In this document: piece after piece, positions 24,850 through 35,548 of the stretch
Layout: each line of letters opens with the position of its first letter
Position numbering within the stretch: position 1 is the first letter of the stretch
Assembly: GCA_030248065.1 (NCBI GenBank)
Contig: JASAMV010008795.1
Coordinates: 1 to 64,000 of the forward strand
Length of the DNA stretch: 64,000 bases
Source of the DNA: Rhynchonema sp. JSB1_4
Taxonomy: Eukaryota; Nematoda; Chromadorea; Monhysterida; Xyalidae
Reading direction: 5' to 3'
The notes under the pieces: model-generated
Told to the model about the DNA's origin: nothing
Database searches by the model: none
The model's input: only the letters and a program-made list of their open reading frames with translations
Position numbers and translations under genes: made by a program

Positions 24850-27750
24850 TTACATCTCAGTTTCAATGGTACACGGCGTGACATTAGCTGATGTTTCACA
24901 AGTGGCACCAACGTGTTTTGATGCTGCTTCATTGTATTTCTTCGCGTGTGTTTGTTCTCGCCAGAAACTTTCCACCAGAATTGTCACCGGAATCGCCACC
25001 ACCATTGGACCCAACGTGAATGCCGCGCAAGCCAGCACCCGACCAGCTGCGAATCAAACAAAATCACGGTATGAAAACCAATTATAGTTTTTGCCCATTT
25101 CGTCCTGATCTCGCAAACTGGCGGTTCACCCGAACACCGTCAGTGCGAACACAGTTCAGGTTTCCACGCGGCCAAAAACAACAGAGTGGAGACTACCCTA
25201 GGTACATACATAGCTCTTGTAAAACATCAGCTCGCCGGACTTTTTTCATACGATCATAACCAAAATTATCTTGTCCATTTTTTCGACGAAAACATCGTCG
25301 AACTAACCAAAAGTGACCGGGATCATATCACCATAGCCGACGGTTGAGATCGACGCCAACGCCCACCACATGCCACTTGGAATGCTGCAATTTATTGGAC
25401 TGGCACACAGGAAACTTATATACATATTCATGTTGTCAACTCAGGTCAGCCCTAATGCCATGTGCAGTGGTTCCCGTGCTCAATCAGGGATGCTTGATTT
25501 GATGGTTTGTGTTCAAAACTGAACAATCAGCCCATATGTACCATACCAAGCGTGCAGGTGCAGGCGCAATCAAATTTCAAAAAGAAATATGTACAATTGC
25601 AATGTGTCAAAGAAATACTCACCTAACAAACGGACTGACTTCACTGCTTCCATCTGTGTAGTACATGACGGTGGCAAAGAACACAATGGTGACCAACACC
25701 AATACTCCATAGATGGCGATTTTGTGGGCGCTGACGAACAGAGCACGCGCAAACGCACGCATGCCGTGACTGTAGCGACTGAGCTTGAATATGCGCAACA
25801 CGCGCAAAACGCGAAGCAAGCGCACCGTCAGGAATGCGGATTTGAATTCCTGTGAACTGTGTATTGTTTCGGTTTTGAAAACTTGTTCGAAAGCAAACTC
25901 TAATTTGTTACTTCTGACCTCCAACGTTTCGAACTGCACGCCGATCAGTTGAATGGCGAGCTCGATGTAGAAGGGCAGAATGGCCAACAGATCCATCAGA
26001 TTCATACATTCACCGAACATGGTGCGAATGGGGTGATTGGCCGAGACGAATTTGAGAACGTATTCAATGGTGAACCATGTGACGCACGCGTATTCGATGG
26101 AGTCAAGCAGACGGTGCTCGAAACAGAGGGGTTGACAGACTTGTAAGGATGGGGGAAGGATTGACGCCCTTTCTAAAGGACAAATCAACCCCTCTCACCG
26201 GCTCTGTCTTTGTCCTATTCATAGTACCCTAGGTACAAACAACACGACTTGATGGTTCATATTCTCAATATTCAGGGTTTGTAGCGCGTGTTGCCCGCCA
26301 GCAAGTGTCGCCGTTGGTGTGTAGGGCACACGATCAGTACGATCTTCTTATATAGGTACCGTTTAGAGCTAAATCCTTTCAAAAACTTGTCCTCAGGCTT
26401 AAGCTCTAGGCCAGTGATCACAAACAAATGTGTCTGTCAACCCCTGCAGCATTCCTGGTGTGATTATGATCGGAAGAATGATCAGTTATTATTGGCATCG
26501 AGCCAATTATGAGTGTGGCGATGGACAGCACGACAGCCGACAGGGACACCAACGACACGACTTGGGCTGCACGACTAGATTCGGGACAGTCCATCAGTGC
26601 CCACAAACGACGACGGTAATATGAACGGTGATCGGGGGACGGGGCCTGCAATGGGGCTAATCTTGCACCTGGGTGTTTACGGTTGCCCGTTGTTTCGACC
26701 TGTTTTATCCGGATCTTGTCAAACTTTCCACTGCTCAATTCCACACCCCAACCTTCCGTTCGCTGTGTTGCTCATCGACAGCTGGGCACACCGCATCCGC
26801 ATAGCAGCAGGGCGCAATGTGTGACGCCGGTATACCCCAATAGTCCAGTTCGTACATAAAGTCAATGGCGCACATGCGAGGCGGACGATGCAGCAGACCT
26901 GGATCAAATCAAATTCATGTTGTTCAGAGTATCAATGCCGAGCGTATTCTACAAGCATGGCATATTGAAAGCTATGGCCAATGAAGCCCACTGATTTCGA
27001 CCAGCGTGAAAGCTGTTCCCAGCCAGCCATGCTGTACGGTGCGCACGAAACAGTTCCAACGAGGTGGAAATTGATTGTAAGTATGGTAAGTTTCTAATTT
27101 CGTTGCCTCATGCATTCGTACAGCCACAGGGAAACTCCCGTTCGAAGTCGAGGCCGGCAAGAAGCTCAACACACAGTCAACAAGCCACGCAGCTGACATA
27201 CACAGCTTGTGCGACTAAACATTCGAAACGCACACGAGCCAGCTGCGTGGCTTGTTGACTGTGTGTTGAGTTTGTTGCCTGCTTCGACTTCGAACGGGAG
27301 TTTCCCTGCGTCTGTACGAATGCATGACGCAACGAAACTAGAAATTTACTATAGATAGCTAAATCATCGAAAGATCCTTAATGCAAAGTTGTCAGAAGAA
27401 CAAGACGCGATCCGACCTGATCGCACAATGTTTGATGTGGCCCCAACGAGCACGGCAGACCGCAACCAACCAGTGATGTAATAGTTGTATATGAACATGA
27501 ACGTGGTGGGCGATCGTTCAAAAAAGTACTCATCATTGCCCACTACGTACGCGTCGGCAAGCGCAATTCGCCGCTCCAGGGTTGGTGCCGTGACAAAACG
27601 ATGCATTCGACTGTGACGAACAGATGGCAGTGAATGCGATTGAGAGGATTGGCGAGCAGCATCTGTATGATGTGAACGGGAATAGCGAATGTGTGAACAA
27701 GTTGCTTGAATGGTCAAATTTTGAACGTATGTAATTTGCAGTTCGTTCAT
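24850..27750 (-). CDS. Voltage-gated potassium channel alpha subunit (Kv family)
   Basis: Six exons join in phase to about 465 aa: 27750-27471, 26898-26753, 26645-26442, 26116-25623, 25384-25308, 25046-24850. The tetramerisation (T1) domain is split over two exons (NEYFFER-like [20 protein letters not shown], then [15 protein letters not shown] and CC). Then [14 protein letters not shown] and S1, S2, S3 ([15 protein letters not shown]) and S4 with regular arginines ([19 protein letters not shown]). After S5 comes the pore exon [20 protein letters not shown] with the TVGYGD selectivity filter, and S6 ([20 protein letters not shown]). S6 reads AIPVT where Shab/Shaw-type channels have PVPVI, and the C-terminal tail is short. 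The exact 3' site of exon 4 is uncertain (26116 chosen for phase). Subfamily not assigned. Confidence 0.93.
26127..26446. repeat. Kv intron bounded by inverted repeats
   Basis: The intron between the S1 and S2-S5 exons starts and ends with the same 14-bp word in opposite orientation: AGGGGTTGACAGAC on the plus strand at 26127 and its complement near 26446. This suggests the intron is, or is filled by, a small inverted-repeat element. Confidence 0.55.
27086..27351. mobile_element. MITE with about 110-bp inverted ends
   Basis: GTAAGTTTCTAATTTCGTTG at the left is matched by an inverted copy at the right, continuing through GGGAAACTCCCGTTCGAAG and a second inner repeat CAACACACAGTCAACAAGCC. In the first intron of the Kv gene. 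Confidence 0.75.
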
Positions 27751-27960
27751 TTTGTTGTTATTGTGGTTGTTGTAATGTCTGGAGATTAAGAACGGGTGTT
27801 ATTGTTCTGATCAATATTTTTCTATTTCGAAAAGAGATGAAGTTGAACGACATCATTGCGCATTGTATCCATTTTACAAACACACAATTACGCGCACAAC
27901 TGTTGAACGTTTGAACAAATTGTCATCAGTTCTGCTGGGGACGTATCGAAAAAAGGGTTA

Positions 27961-28236
27961 TCAGTTGTCAACCCCTTTTACGTCATACAGGTTCAAAATT
28001 TCATCGCGGCTGTAGGCAACCTCTACGTAATGAGCAGCGCAATTTTTCTGGACAGCAAACTCCATCCATTCCACCAACCGTGTTCGCGTTGCAGCACCGT
28101 GGCAGCCGTGATCTGCACTAACGTGCCAGCAAAGTTCAATTTGAATGTCAACGAACGAGCAGCGGCGGGCGTCGCCTACGTGTACCAATATAATCGTTAT
28201 CAGATTATAACTGCAAGTGTTTTCCGGTGCTTGCAC
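27961..28236 (-). CDS. Possible terminal exon of an unidentified gene
   Basis: Open minus-strand frame ending in a stop at 27961, with plausible composition (LVEWMEFAVQKNCAAHYVEV, then RDEILNLYDV). Open minus-strand frames at about 28907-28690 and 28630-28381 could be its upstream exons, but no splice-phased join was found and I do not recognise the product. An A/AAC-rich tract at 28609-28695 lies between them. Confidence 0.3.
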   Translation of the reverse strand: MQAPENTCSYNLITIILVHVGDARRCSFVDIQIELCWHVSADHGCHGAATRTRLVEWMEFAVQKNCAAHYVEVAYSRDEILNLYDVKGVDN

Positions 28237-28699
28237 TCTTGCTTTGATGCTGTGGAACTCCCAATTTTGCTCCAGTACTTGGTGCTATTCCATTGTACCT
28301 GTTACACGACCGCACAAAACACAAAAGTCAGATTCTCGAACACGATCATGCAGAGACTGGAAGAATTTTCAGCCGGAAGATCAGGGCAGACAAAAGAAAG
28401 CCACCGTCTGTCGACCAACATGTTTGCGTCTCCACGTCTGTTCCGTTTCGAGTGTTCGTGTTGTCTGTCCAATGTTTCGCACATACGGAAACGTTGGCTG
28501 TTTCCTCGTGCCATAGCGTCGACTGCCGAACGGTCGATGTTGTCGATTGCTGACGGCAGCCGTAATCTGCGATGTCACGTTCATGCCGCGCCAGTCAGTT
28601 CGGTATTCTTTAAAAAAAAAAACAAAAAAAAAAACACTAAAAAAACACAAAAAACAACAACAACAAAAAAAAAAACAAAAACAAAAAAAAAAATGCTCT

Positions 28700-29975
28700 G
28701 AACAAACATGTTGGATGAAGCAAGGGTTAGAAACACTTCGCCGGTGATTGGCTTAGTCTTGCCGTCGTGACCACGATAACAAACATTAGCCTTTACGAAG
28801 GTCTCAATCACCTTCAGTAAATCTCGAAATGATCTCCAACGTTGATACGGGAACGCGTGTGCGGAAACAACATCAAGTGACAAGTTGAATGTGATGACCG
28901 TACGCACTAATTATCCAACGCATTTGGAGTTTGTCTGAATATGTTGTTACTGTACCCACATATTGTCTTTGGACCAAACTTGTTTTGCGACATAAATGAA
29001 AGTGTGCTAGGCTCCATCGTTATCTGTTTTATGCATTGTCATTTGTTATGCATTGTGTTTGTGAAACGACGACAACAAAAATGACATGGGGCAATGATGT
29101 TCAACGGGTGGCATCTGATGCAAAAAGGTGCGAAGGGTGGAAAAATCGTTCTGTGAGGGCGCTAAGATGGAAAATCATAATTGTCTTGGGATATGTTACA
29201 TTAGGTATAGGGCACGACTAGATTTTCTAGTTTTCCAATCGAAATCAATGACGCTGGTCGAACACAACGGAGGACAACCTGGCGAAAAGGCAACCCACGC
29301 TCGTGATCGGGACAAGGACACTTCATACTTGCAGGTACTGTGGGTATTGCCCGGTTCAGTTATGCAAGTTTCTATGAATTGCACAGCTGCAAGTGCGTTC
29401 TGAGAAAATAAAATACCTGTACCATGTTTGCTTATAAGCGCAAGCGTTTATCTGAAAGCTATAAAAAAGGAACAGTCAGCAGGATCGATAGTCATGTTTT
29501 ACGAGCAAGCGAACTGATATCAGGTTATCAGATAACACAAATCAAATCCTGTTATGAAAACACATATTTTTTAACGCTAACATTATCTTGGATATAAATA
29601 CAAAATAAAGGCAAACTACACTAACATGAGCTCGATTTCGAAGGTGGTGTGTATTCAAAACGAATAGAAAGAGAAAATCATCATGCTCCATTTTGTATTC
29701 TTCAACGTGTAACATTTCCCAAATCAGCAGCCACGTATGAATGTTTCACTATTCTGCCAGCTCCGAAATCGAGCTCGTGTTGGTGTGGTTTACCTTTACA
29801 CGCATACATAATGTAGTTGCTGTTGTAGCAGTTTGTCATGTGCATTGGGTAATGTTCCATGCGGAGTGTTCGATATGACTGTGAGCACAGTTGGGATATA
29901 AAACAACCAAGAGACAGCAGCGTTACATCATCGGAGGCATTGATGATAATTATGGTCACAAAATGAATGAGTCAA
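28700..29975. other. Mostly unassigned; contains one MITE
   Basis: Apart from the family C MITE at 29606-29798 and the possible exon remnant at 28907-28690, I see no supported feature. Confidence 0.35.
29606..29798. mobile_element. MITE family C copy 2
   Basis: TAAAGGCAAACTACACTAAC at the left and inverted GGTTTACCTTTA at the right; very similar to 23666-23857. Confidence 0.75.
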
Positions 29976-32900
29976 TCAATTCCAATCCTCCGCACTTTTC
30001 ACCATCCAAATGTCGCGTCGTGGATCCAACAAATCGAGTGGACATTGTCGACTGCTGCGATTGCACACCGTCTCCTTCTTGAGCGGCAATTTGACGTGTT
30101 TGATCTTGATGCCATCCTCCGTCGTGCCCAGATCCAGTCTGCAATCGGGACAAGCTAACGACCATAAGATATGTATGTACCAACACAATCTGGTGATCGG
30201 ATCGTTTCGGTTTCGTGCCTTGTATTGGTACACTGCGTGCATGCTTCGATATTCTTTGATATCACTGTTTCTGACCAGCGTAAACGTCTGCTGAACGTTG
30301 GTCCCCGCGACACGTCAAGCTCCATAAAATTTACGCTGATTGAAAGTGAACTGTGGTATTGATATCATCCTTGAACAAAAGATCATGTACATACTACCAG
30401 GCCAATAACCCAGCGATTAACACTTTTGAAATTTATGCCAGCCACAAATTTATGGTCCCCAGACCCGAAAGACAATTGACGATATCTGATGGAATGAAGC
30501 GGACGGTGATTGGTACGGCAGCAACCAACTTTGAGTAGTGATTCTTCAAGCGATTCTTCATGTACTTGAGTTCTTGCGACTCAAACGGCAGTATTTTGAC
30601 GTGCACTTGTTTCTCGCGAATCACCTCGCCGTGTTTGCCGCGTACGTCGACTTCCAACTGAAAGTTAGAAGAAATAAGAAGCAACTGCATCTCGTGTTGT
30701 GTCTACTAATTTCCTTACGGCTGAACCAAGCACTTACTTGTTTGCCTAACTTTAATTTGGTGCTCGGATCAATCTGCCTCGCTACACGACTTTCTTGCAG
30801 TAAAGATATTTCTGCGTTAATTGGTTCCACGGTTTTGAGGCATGTCAAAATTTATCCCCAAAGCACCAGATAAACAACTTTTTTCTATAATCAAATTTTC
30901 TAACATCAGTAAATCGCGAAGTTTCGTTCATTGAACAAAAAGATCCAAACGTTGAACAATACCGATCCGATCAACAAGTCTAATATCGGCCGTAAAGCAC
31001 GCGTCCAGTGAAACATTAGCCCGGCAGCCAACCTCCTCGTCCGACGATATCATTTCCGGCATCTCAATAGCGCGTCTATACTTTGCAATGTGCCTCTCTG
31101 TCCATCCATTGTAGTTGGCGATGATCTTTTTCGATTGGTCCAATTGCGGACTGCTGAACTCTTTCTTGCGCATCTGATCCTTCAGCTTGCGTTCAATGTC
31201 GTCCAACGCCGTTTTGTAACAGCTGTATTTCTGCGAATCAATTGGTAAATTGGAAAACGTCGGCGTAAAGTTGTTTTTATATGAGAAAAGGATAGATTGC
31301 TTGATATTAAATGTGAAAATCGCCGTTAACGTCACGTGACCAAGCCCGTCCCGAGCGGGTCGTCGACCCAGAAACGCACCTGTCTGAGCCGGCGACTGCG
31401 GACCACTTCCTGTTTGCACGCTTCGGCTGCTTCTGTTTTCCATTTGAGTCGTTGTACGCCTTTGCGGATGAAGTTGCGAACGTTTTCTGCAAACAATGAA
31501 TTTTGTGTTTGAGTTTGAAAATTACGTTAACCTTGGCACCAAATCGGGAGTCCCCGCCTCCATCCCAACCTGTAGCAGTGCTCGCACTCCACGTTGGATT
31601 GTGCAGCAAACATAATGTTTCATAGATGGCCACCACATGCGGTTGGTCGTGTTCCCTGAAAGATCAGGTTGCCACGTCATCTAATGACTTCCTGATGTCA
31701 ATGTGATCAGCTGATGTTTCACAGTTTGCATGTAAGGGTGGTTTGTATAGTTTCAGGTTAAATACCGGATCGTACCGATCGCTCTGAAGCCTATTATCGG
31801 AAGCTGAACGGCATAACAGAGCTTGTCCTCTCCCAGTGGTTGCCGGGCGATTGGACAAAGCCGGTTTGAGTAGTCCACCTGCAGCAAGAGAAAAGAGCAG
31901 AGCCAAAAAGAGGTGTTTGTCCCAGTGGTTTAGACTCAGGTTGACTGTGGTGCCAAGCTTGGTCTTACTCTGTGGACTTATAGTTTTATCGTTGAGCTTA
32001 GGCCTCATGGTGTTTAGGTTCTGCTGTTTCGGACTCCGCTCTTTCTTGCTCAAAGTGGTTTTGCTCAAACCAACGTTGCTCAATTGCCCGTGCGTCATCG
32101 TACTAACGGCAGATCAAAGTTGTATCGCTCCTCGGGTGGTAAGGAGTCGTGCACGCGTTTTACCTAAAAGAAATAATATTTTTGTACGAATTTACCATTG
32201 ATAAGCGAATGAAACATCAGCAGCGAACCGATATTTCGCCCTTGTTGTTGCGCATGTGCTCGGACACGGGTCGGGCGACACGCGATGGTGGACCGAATGA
32301 ATACGACATGGAGTTGTCCATTTCACTGTCACGCTGAAACAACACTGGGTCAAACTAGGTATGTATAGGTAAAAGTTTCTTCAGTTTGCAAAAAAAGAAT
32401 AACGACTGAGAGCAACATGAGCTGCCTTTGAAAAGATAGAGCACCAACGAACATTAGTGTCGCACGCAAACGAGTCAACGTCGCGTCTCAACGCCGCCAA
32501 TTCCGTTTGCAAGTCCTCAACACGCAGTCGTTGTCTGACATTGTCACGCATCAGAAAGTAGTGCTCACGTGCCAGACTCTCATATTTGTCCCGCGTGACC
32601 TCGTCCTCGACGATTGTTAGACGGGCTGTTGGCGCACCTGAAATGGGTCGGGCAACGGGGTTAGGCTCAGACATATGCCAGGTCAGAGTGATCAACGCAT
32701 TGGTTGCCAGTCTTTTGTCCACTAACTTTGACTTACGCCTATACACTTCGATCTTGAGCCAGCACATCAACTTTGGGTCCGGTCATAAGCATAGACTTCT
32801 TACTGACAACTTGTGCTCTTAGTCTGGGTTTCGGTGTTGTATATCTATCGTAGTAAATGCAAATTGCGCAAATCTATCGTAGTAAAGGCAAACTGCGCCA

Positions 32901-34553
32901 ATCTATCGTAGTAAAGGCAAACTGCGCCAACACGAGCCCGATTTCGGAGGTGGTAGATTACTGAAACATTCACATGTGGCTGCTGGTTTGGGAGGTTACA
33001 CGTTGTGGAATACAACGTGGTGCATGAGGATTTCTCTTTCTTTGCGTTTTGCTGGTGCACCAACTCTGAAATCGGGCTCGTGTATGTTGGCGTAGTTTGC
33101 CTTTACAAGGTTTTTGAGAGCTCCGGCGCTCGCCTGGACTGCAATCACGAGTCCATCATAGACGCATGACGGTGCAACATCATGTGACAATTCCAATTTC
33201 CAATGAAGGCACCAGTCTAGGCGAAATAGAACTTGATCAAAAATGTATGCATATGTCGACCTTCACTCACCAATTTGCAACTGATTCCTAACAGCCGAGG
33301 TGACCGACCCGGAACGTGCACCCCTTGCAGGGTTGTTTCAAAAAAAAAAAGTGGTCAATTAAAAAATTTTTTTTTTAAAAAAAAAATTTTTTTTTTGAAA
33401 CTCAGATTTTGCTTTTTTTTTTAATAAAAAAAAGTTGCCCAAAATGGGCTAAAATGTCCAAAAATGGCCTTTTTCGAGGCAAAAAATTGGCACTTTTTTC
33501 TGTGGACGAGACAATTTTTCCAAAATCGCGCCTGCGGCGCCCTGTATTGTCCCCAAATCCGTACAGGGATGCGCGGGGCTGGTCTTTTATAGTGATGTGG
33601 CACCGATAATGTGCTACTACATGCTACTACACATATATATATGCAGGTCTGGTGCAAAACCGGGCGGCAAAGTCGATCTGACGCGCAAGATTTGGGCTGT
33701 AATCGATATTTTGATGGTCGTATATCAGATATACGGCATTAGATGCATTAAAATACGTTGTACGGCATGCTACAATACATCAGAGTAACATCGTTAGTGA
33801 ACATCAACCTCAGACTGGTCGGAGACCATGGAATCTGCACAATACTACCGGGTGTCACCACACAAGTTCGGTCTGAGGCGAAAATTTTTCAATTTTTGAA
33901 AAATATGTTGTATCGATTTCATTTATCCTGAAACGTCGTTTGCAACACTTTTTCTAATAAAAAAATTTTTCGTCAAAAAAAAAATCAAAAAAAAAATTTT
34001 TTTTTTAAAAAAAAAAGCTCGTTAATAAAAAAATTTTTTTTTCAACCCTGACCCCTTGTGTTGTCATGGTAGCGATGTCCCGGCCAGGTGCCATAGTTGT
34101 TGTAGGTGCTGCTGTTGTGGTTGACATCGCCACGCGGCGTGGATGCTGCCGTGCTTGTGTTGCCGCCACCTGTGTTCGTGTTTTATATGTCACTCTGAAA
34201 CATCAGCCGGCTGGCCATGCTCATGTGCACTGGCTGGTTCGGTCAATTGCGACACATGGGCACCTGATTCATGCTGAAACAAGGCTCATCGAACTGCAAA
34301 ATAGCTCAATTTTTGAAGTACCTATACAGTATCATGCAACTGTGGAACCTAAAAACAGTTACCATTGTTCAGATTGAATGTGCGCTCCAAATGTCCAAGA
34401 TCGATCATTTTGCGCTCAGGGTAATGTTAATTTTTGTATCGAATCACTAAAAAAGTGACGCCAAAACTTTCCTGAAAACTGACCGTCTAACACGAGCGGT
34501 TTGTAGTCTACATCCGGTGAATAGCCATTACCGTTGGTTCGAAACTTGAGCAT
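29976..34553 (-). CDS. Uncharacterised multi-exon gene with a coiled-coil segment
   Basis: I do not recognise the product. Exons supported by splice sites and phase: 34553-34484 (ATG; MLKFRTNGNGYSPDVDYKPL), 32637-32480 (coiled coil, LRVEDLQTELAALRRD), 32333-32229, 32163-32104 (VKRVHDSLPPEERYNFDLPL), 31878-31766 (VDYSNRLCPIARQPLGEDKL), 31655-31570 (EHDQPHVVAIYETLCLLHNP), 31486-31380 (ENVRNFIRKGVQRLKW), 31230-31033 (charged helical), about 30848-30738, about 30657-30497 (LEVDVRGKHGEVIREKQVHV) and a terminal exon 30138-29976 ending SAEDWN. Junctions from 32637 to 31033 are all phase-consistent. Joins between 34484 and 32637 and after 31033 are unresolved. A low-complexity Asn/Thr/Gly exon at about 34190-33271 appears to be split by an hAT element (33328-34050). 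Composition suggests a soluble cytoplasmic protein; no function is proposed. Confidence 0.6.
32845..32935. repeat. Tandem ~30-bp repeat abutting a MITE end
   Basis: ATCTATCGTAGTAAAGGCAA and the following AACTGCGCCA occur three times head to tail (first copy diverged). The last unit runs into the left end of the family C MITE at 32912. The repeat unit contains the MITE terminus itself. Confidence 0.8.
32912..33105. mobile_element. MITE family C copy 3
   Basis: Ends TAAAGGCAAACTGCGCCAAC and inverted AGTTTGCCTTTA. Located within the uncharacterised gene. Confidence 0.75.
33328..34050. mobile_element. Non-autonomous hAT-like element, CAGGGTTG family copy 1
   Basis: Termini CAGGGTTG/CAACCCTG followed by long T/A homopolymers. 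Perfect 8-bp duplication ACCCCTTG at 33320-33327 and 34051-34058. If removed, the flanking minus-strand sequence reads as one open Asn/Thr-rich frame (NYGTWPGHRYHDNT joined to RGARSGSV) that ends at a good 5' splice site (GTGAGTGAAG at 33270). Confidence 0.85.
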
Positions 34554-35548
34554 GGCTCATTCCTGATGCATGACCAATTTTGCTGACCTTATTGTTATTT
34601 ACTGGTTGATAAACGGTTAGAAACTGCAGTCCAGCTATGCGTCGAATAAACAGCTGGCTATTATTGTCTTTTGTGGACGGGGCTTTTCAAAATGGACTTG
34701 CCATTCAGATCTGAAGCTGGGTTTATGTATAATATGAAAATGCGCTTGCATTTCCCATCAACTTTTTGCAGTTGTCCAACATTCTCAGGTATTGTGTTGG
34801 ATAATAAGACGAAACACCAAACGTTGGTCATAAAACTATTATCTTGGGCGTGCGACAACTTCCATGCATATTTAGGTGCGCGCACTATGCAGTCGCACTT
34901 TATGATGAAAAAACGTTAGCAAACGAAAAAAATTACATTTCAAATGTTCACCTCATGACAATTCAGTACACACAATTGAATTTTTATAAGTAAAGGTTAT
35001 CCACATACAGGACACGCACATATAAAGGAAACGTTAACAATGAAAAACAGATAAAACCACACCAGTATAAGACACAAAATTCGACACCGCACATAGTTTG
35101 TATCACAATCAGGGATAAAAATGCCTTCAAAGCAATCGGTCACTAATTTATCTCATAAACATTCGCCGACTTACTTCTGGATATACGGTAAGAAAAGAAT
35201 TACGGATAAATTATCACGCTCAGCAGTGTATTCTCTCGAATATTCTACAACATTATTGATTAAAATTCGCTGTAAATTCTATGCATACACCCCATTCACA
35301 GAAGGATGTGAATAATGAACATTTAATAATCACGTGAACACCAGATAAAGTGGCTTATAGTAATGTCGTCAAATCACCGCGTCATATCTTTTCATCAAAT
35401 CCCACCCATGTATTATTTCTCGCGCTCATCTGGGGCTCATGTATTATTGCTTGATTTAACGAGCTGATTTGACGACAAAACTATTAGCCGATAAGACAGA
35501 ATGACACACACATCAATAAATACAGTGGCAAGGCCAGTGAAACATCAT
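34554..35548. other. Intergenic between GOSR1 and the uncharacterised gene
   Basis: AT-rich, without exons I can support. Contains one MITE L copy (35359-35486). The GOSR1 3' end with its putative polyadenylation region should lie just below 35549. Confidence 0.5.
35359..35486. mobile_element. MITE family L copy 1
   Basis: About 128 bp with inverted ends TAATGTCGTCAAATCA and interior GTATTATTTCTCGCGCTCAT. Copies at 40795-40928 and 58824-58961. Confidence 0.7.

Noticed and set aside
28030..28701. A 223-codon plus-strand open frame with a Lys/Thr-rich tail
   Set aside because: The tail is just the translation of the A/AAC tract at 28609-28695, the body matches no family, and a minus-strand frame with a proper stop overlaps it.
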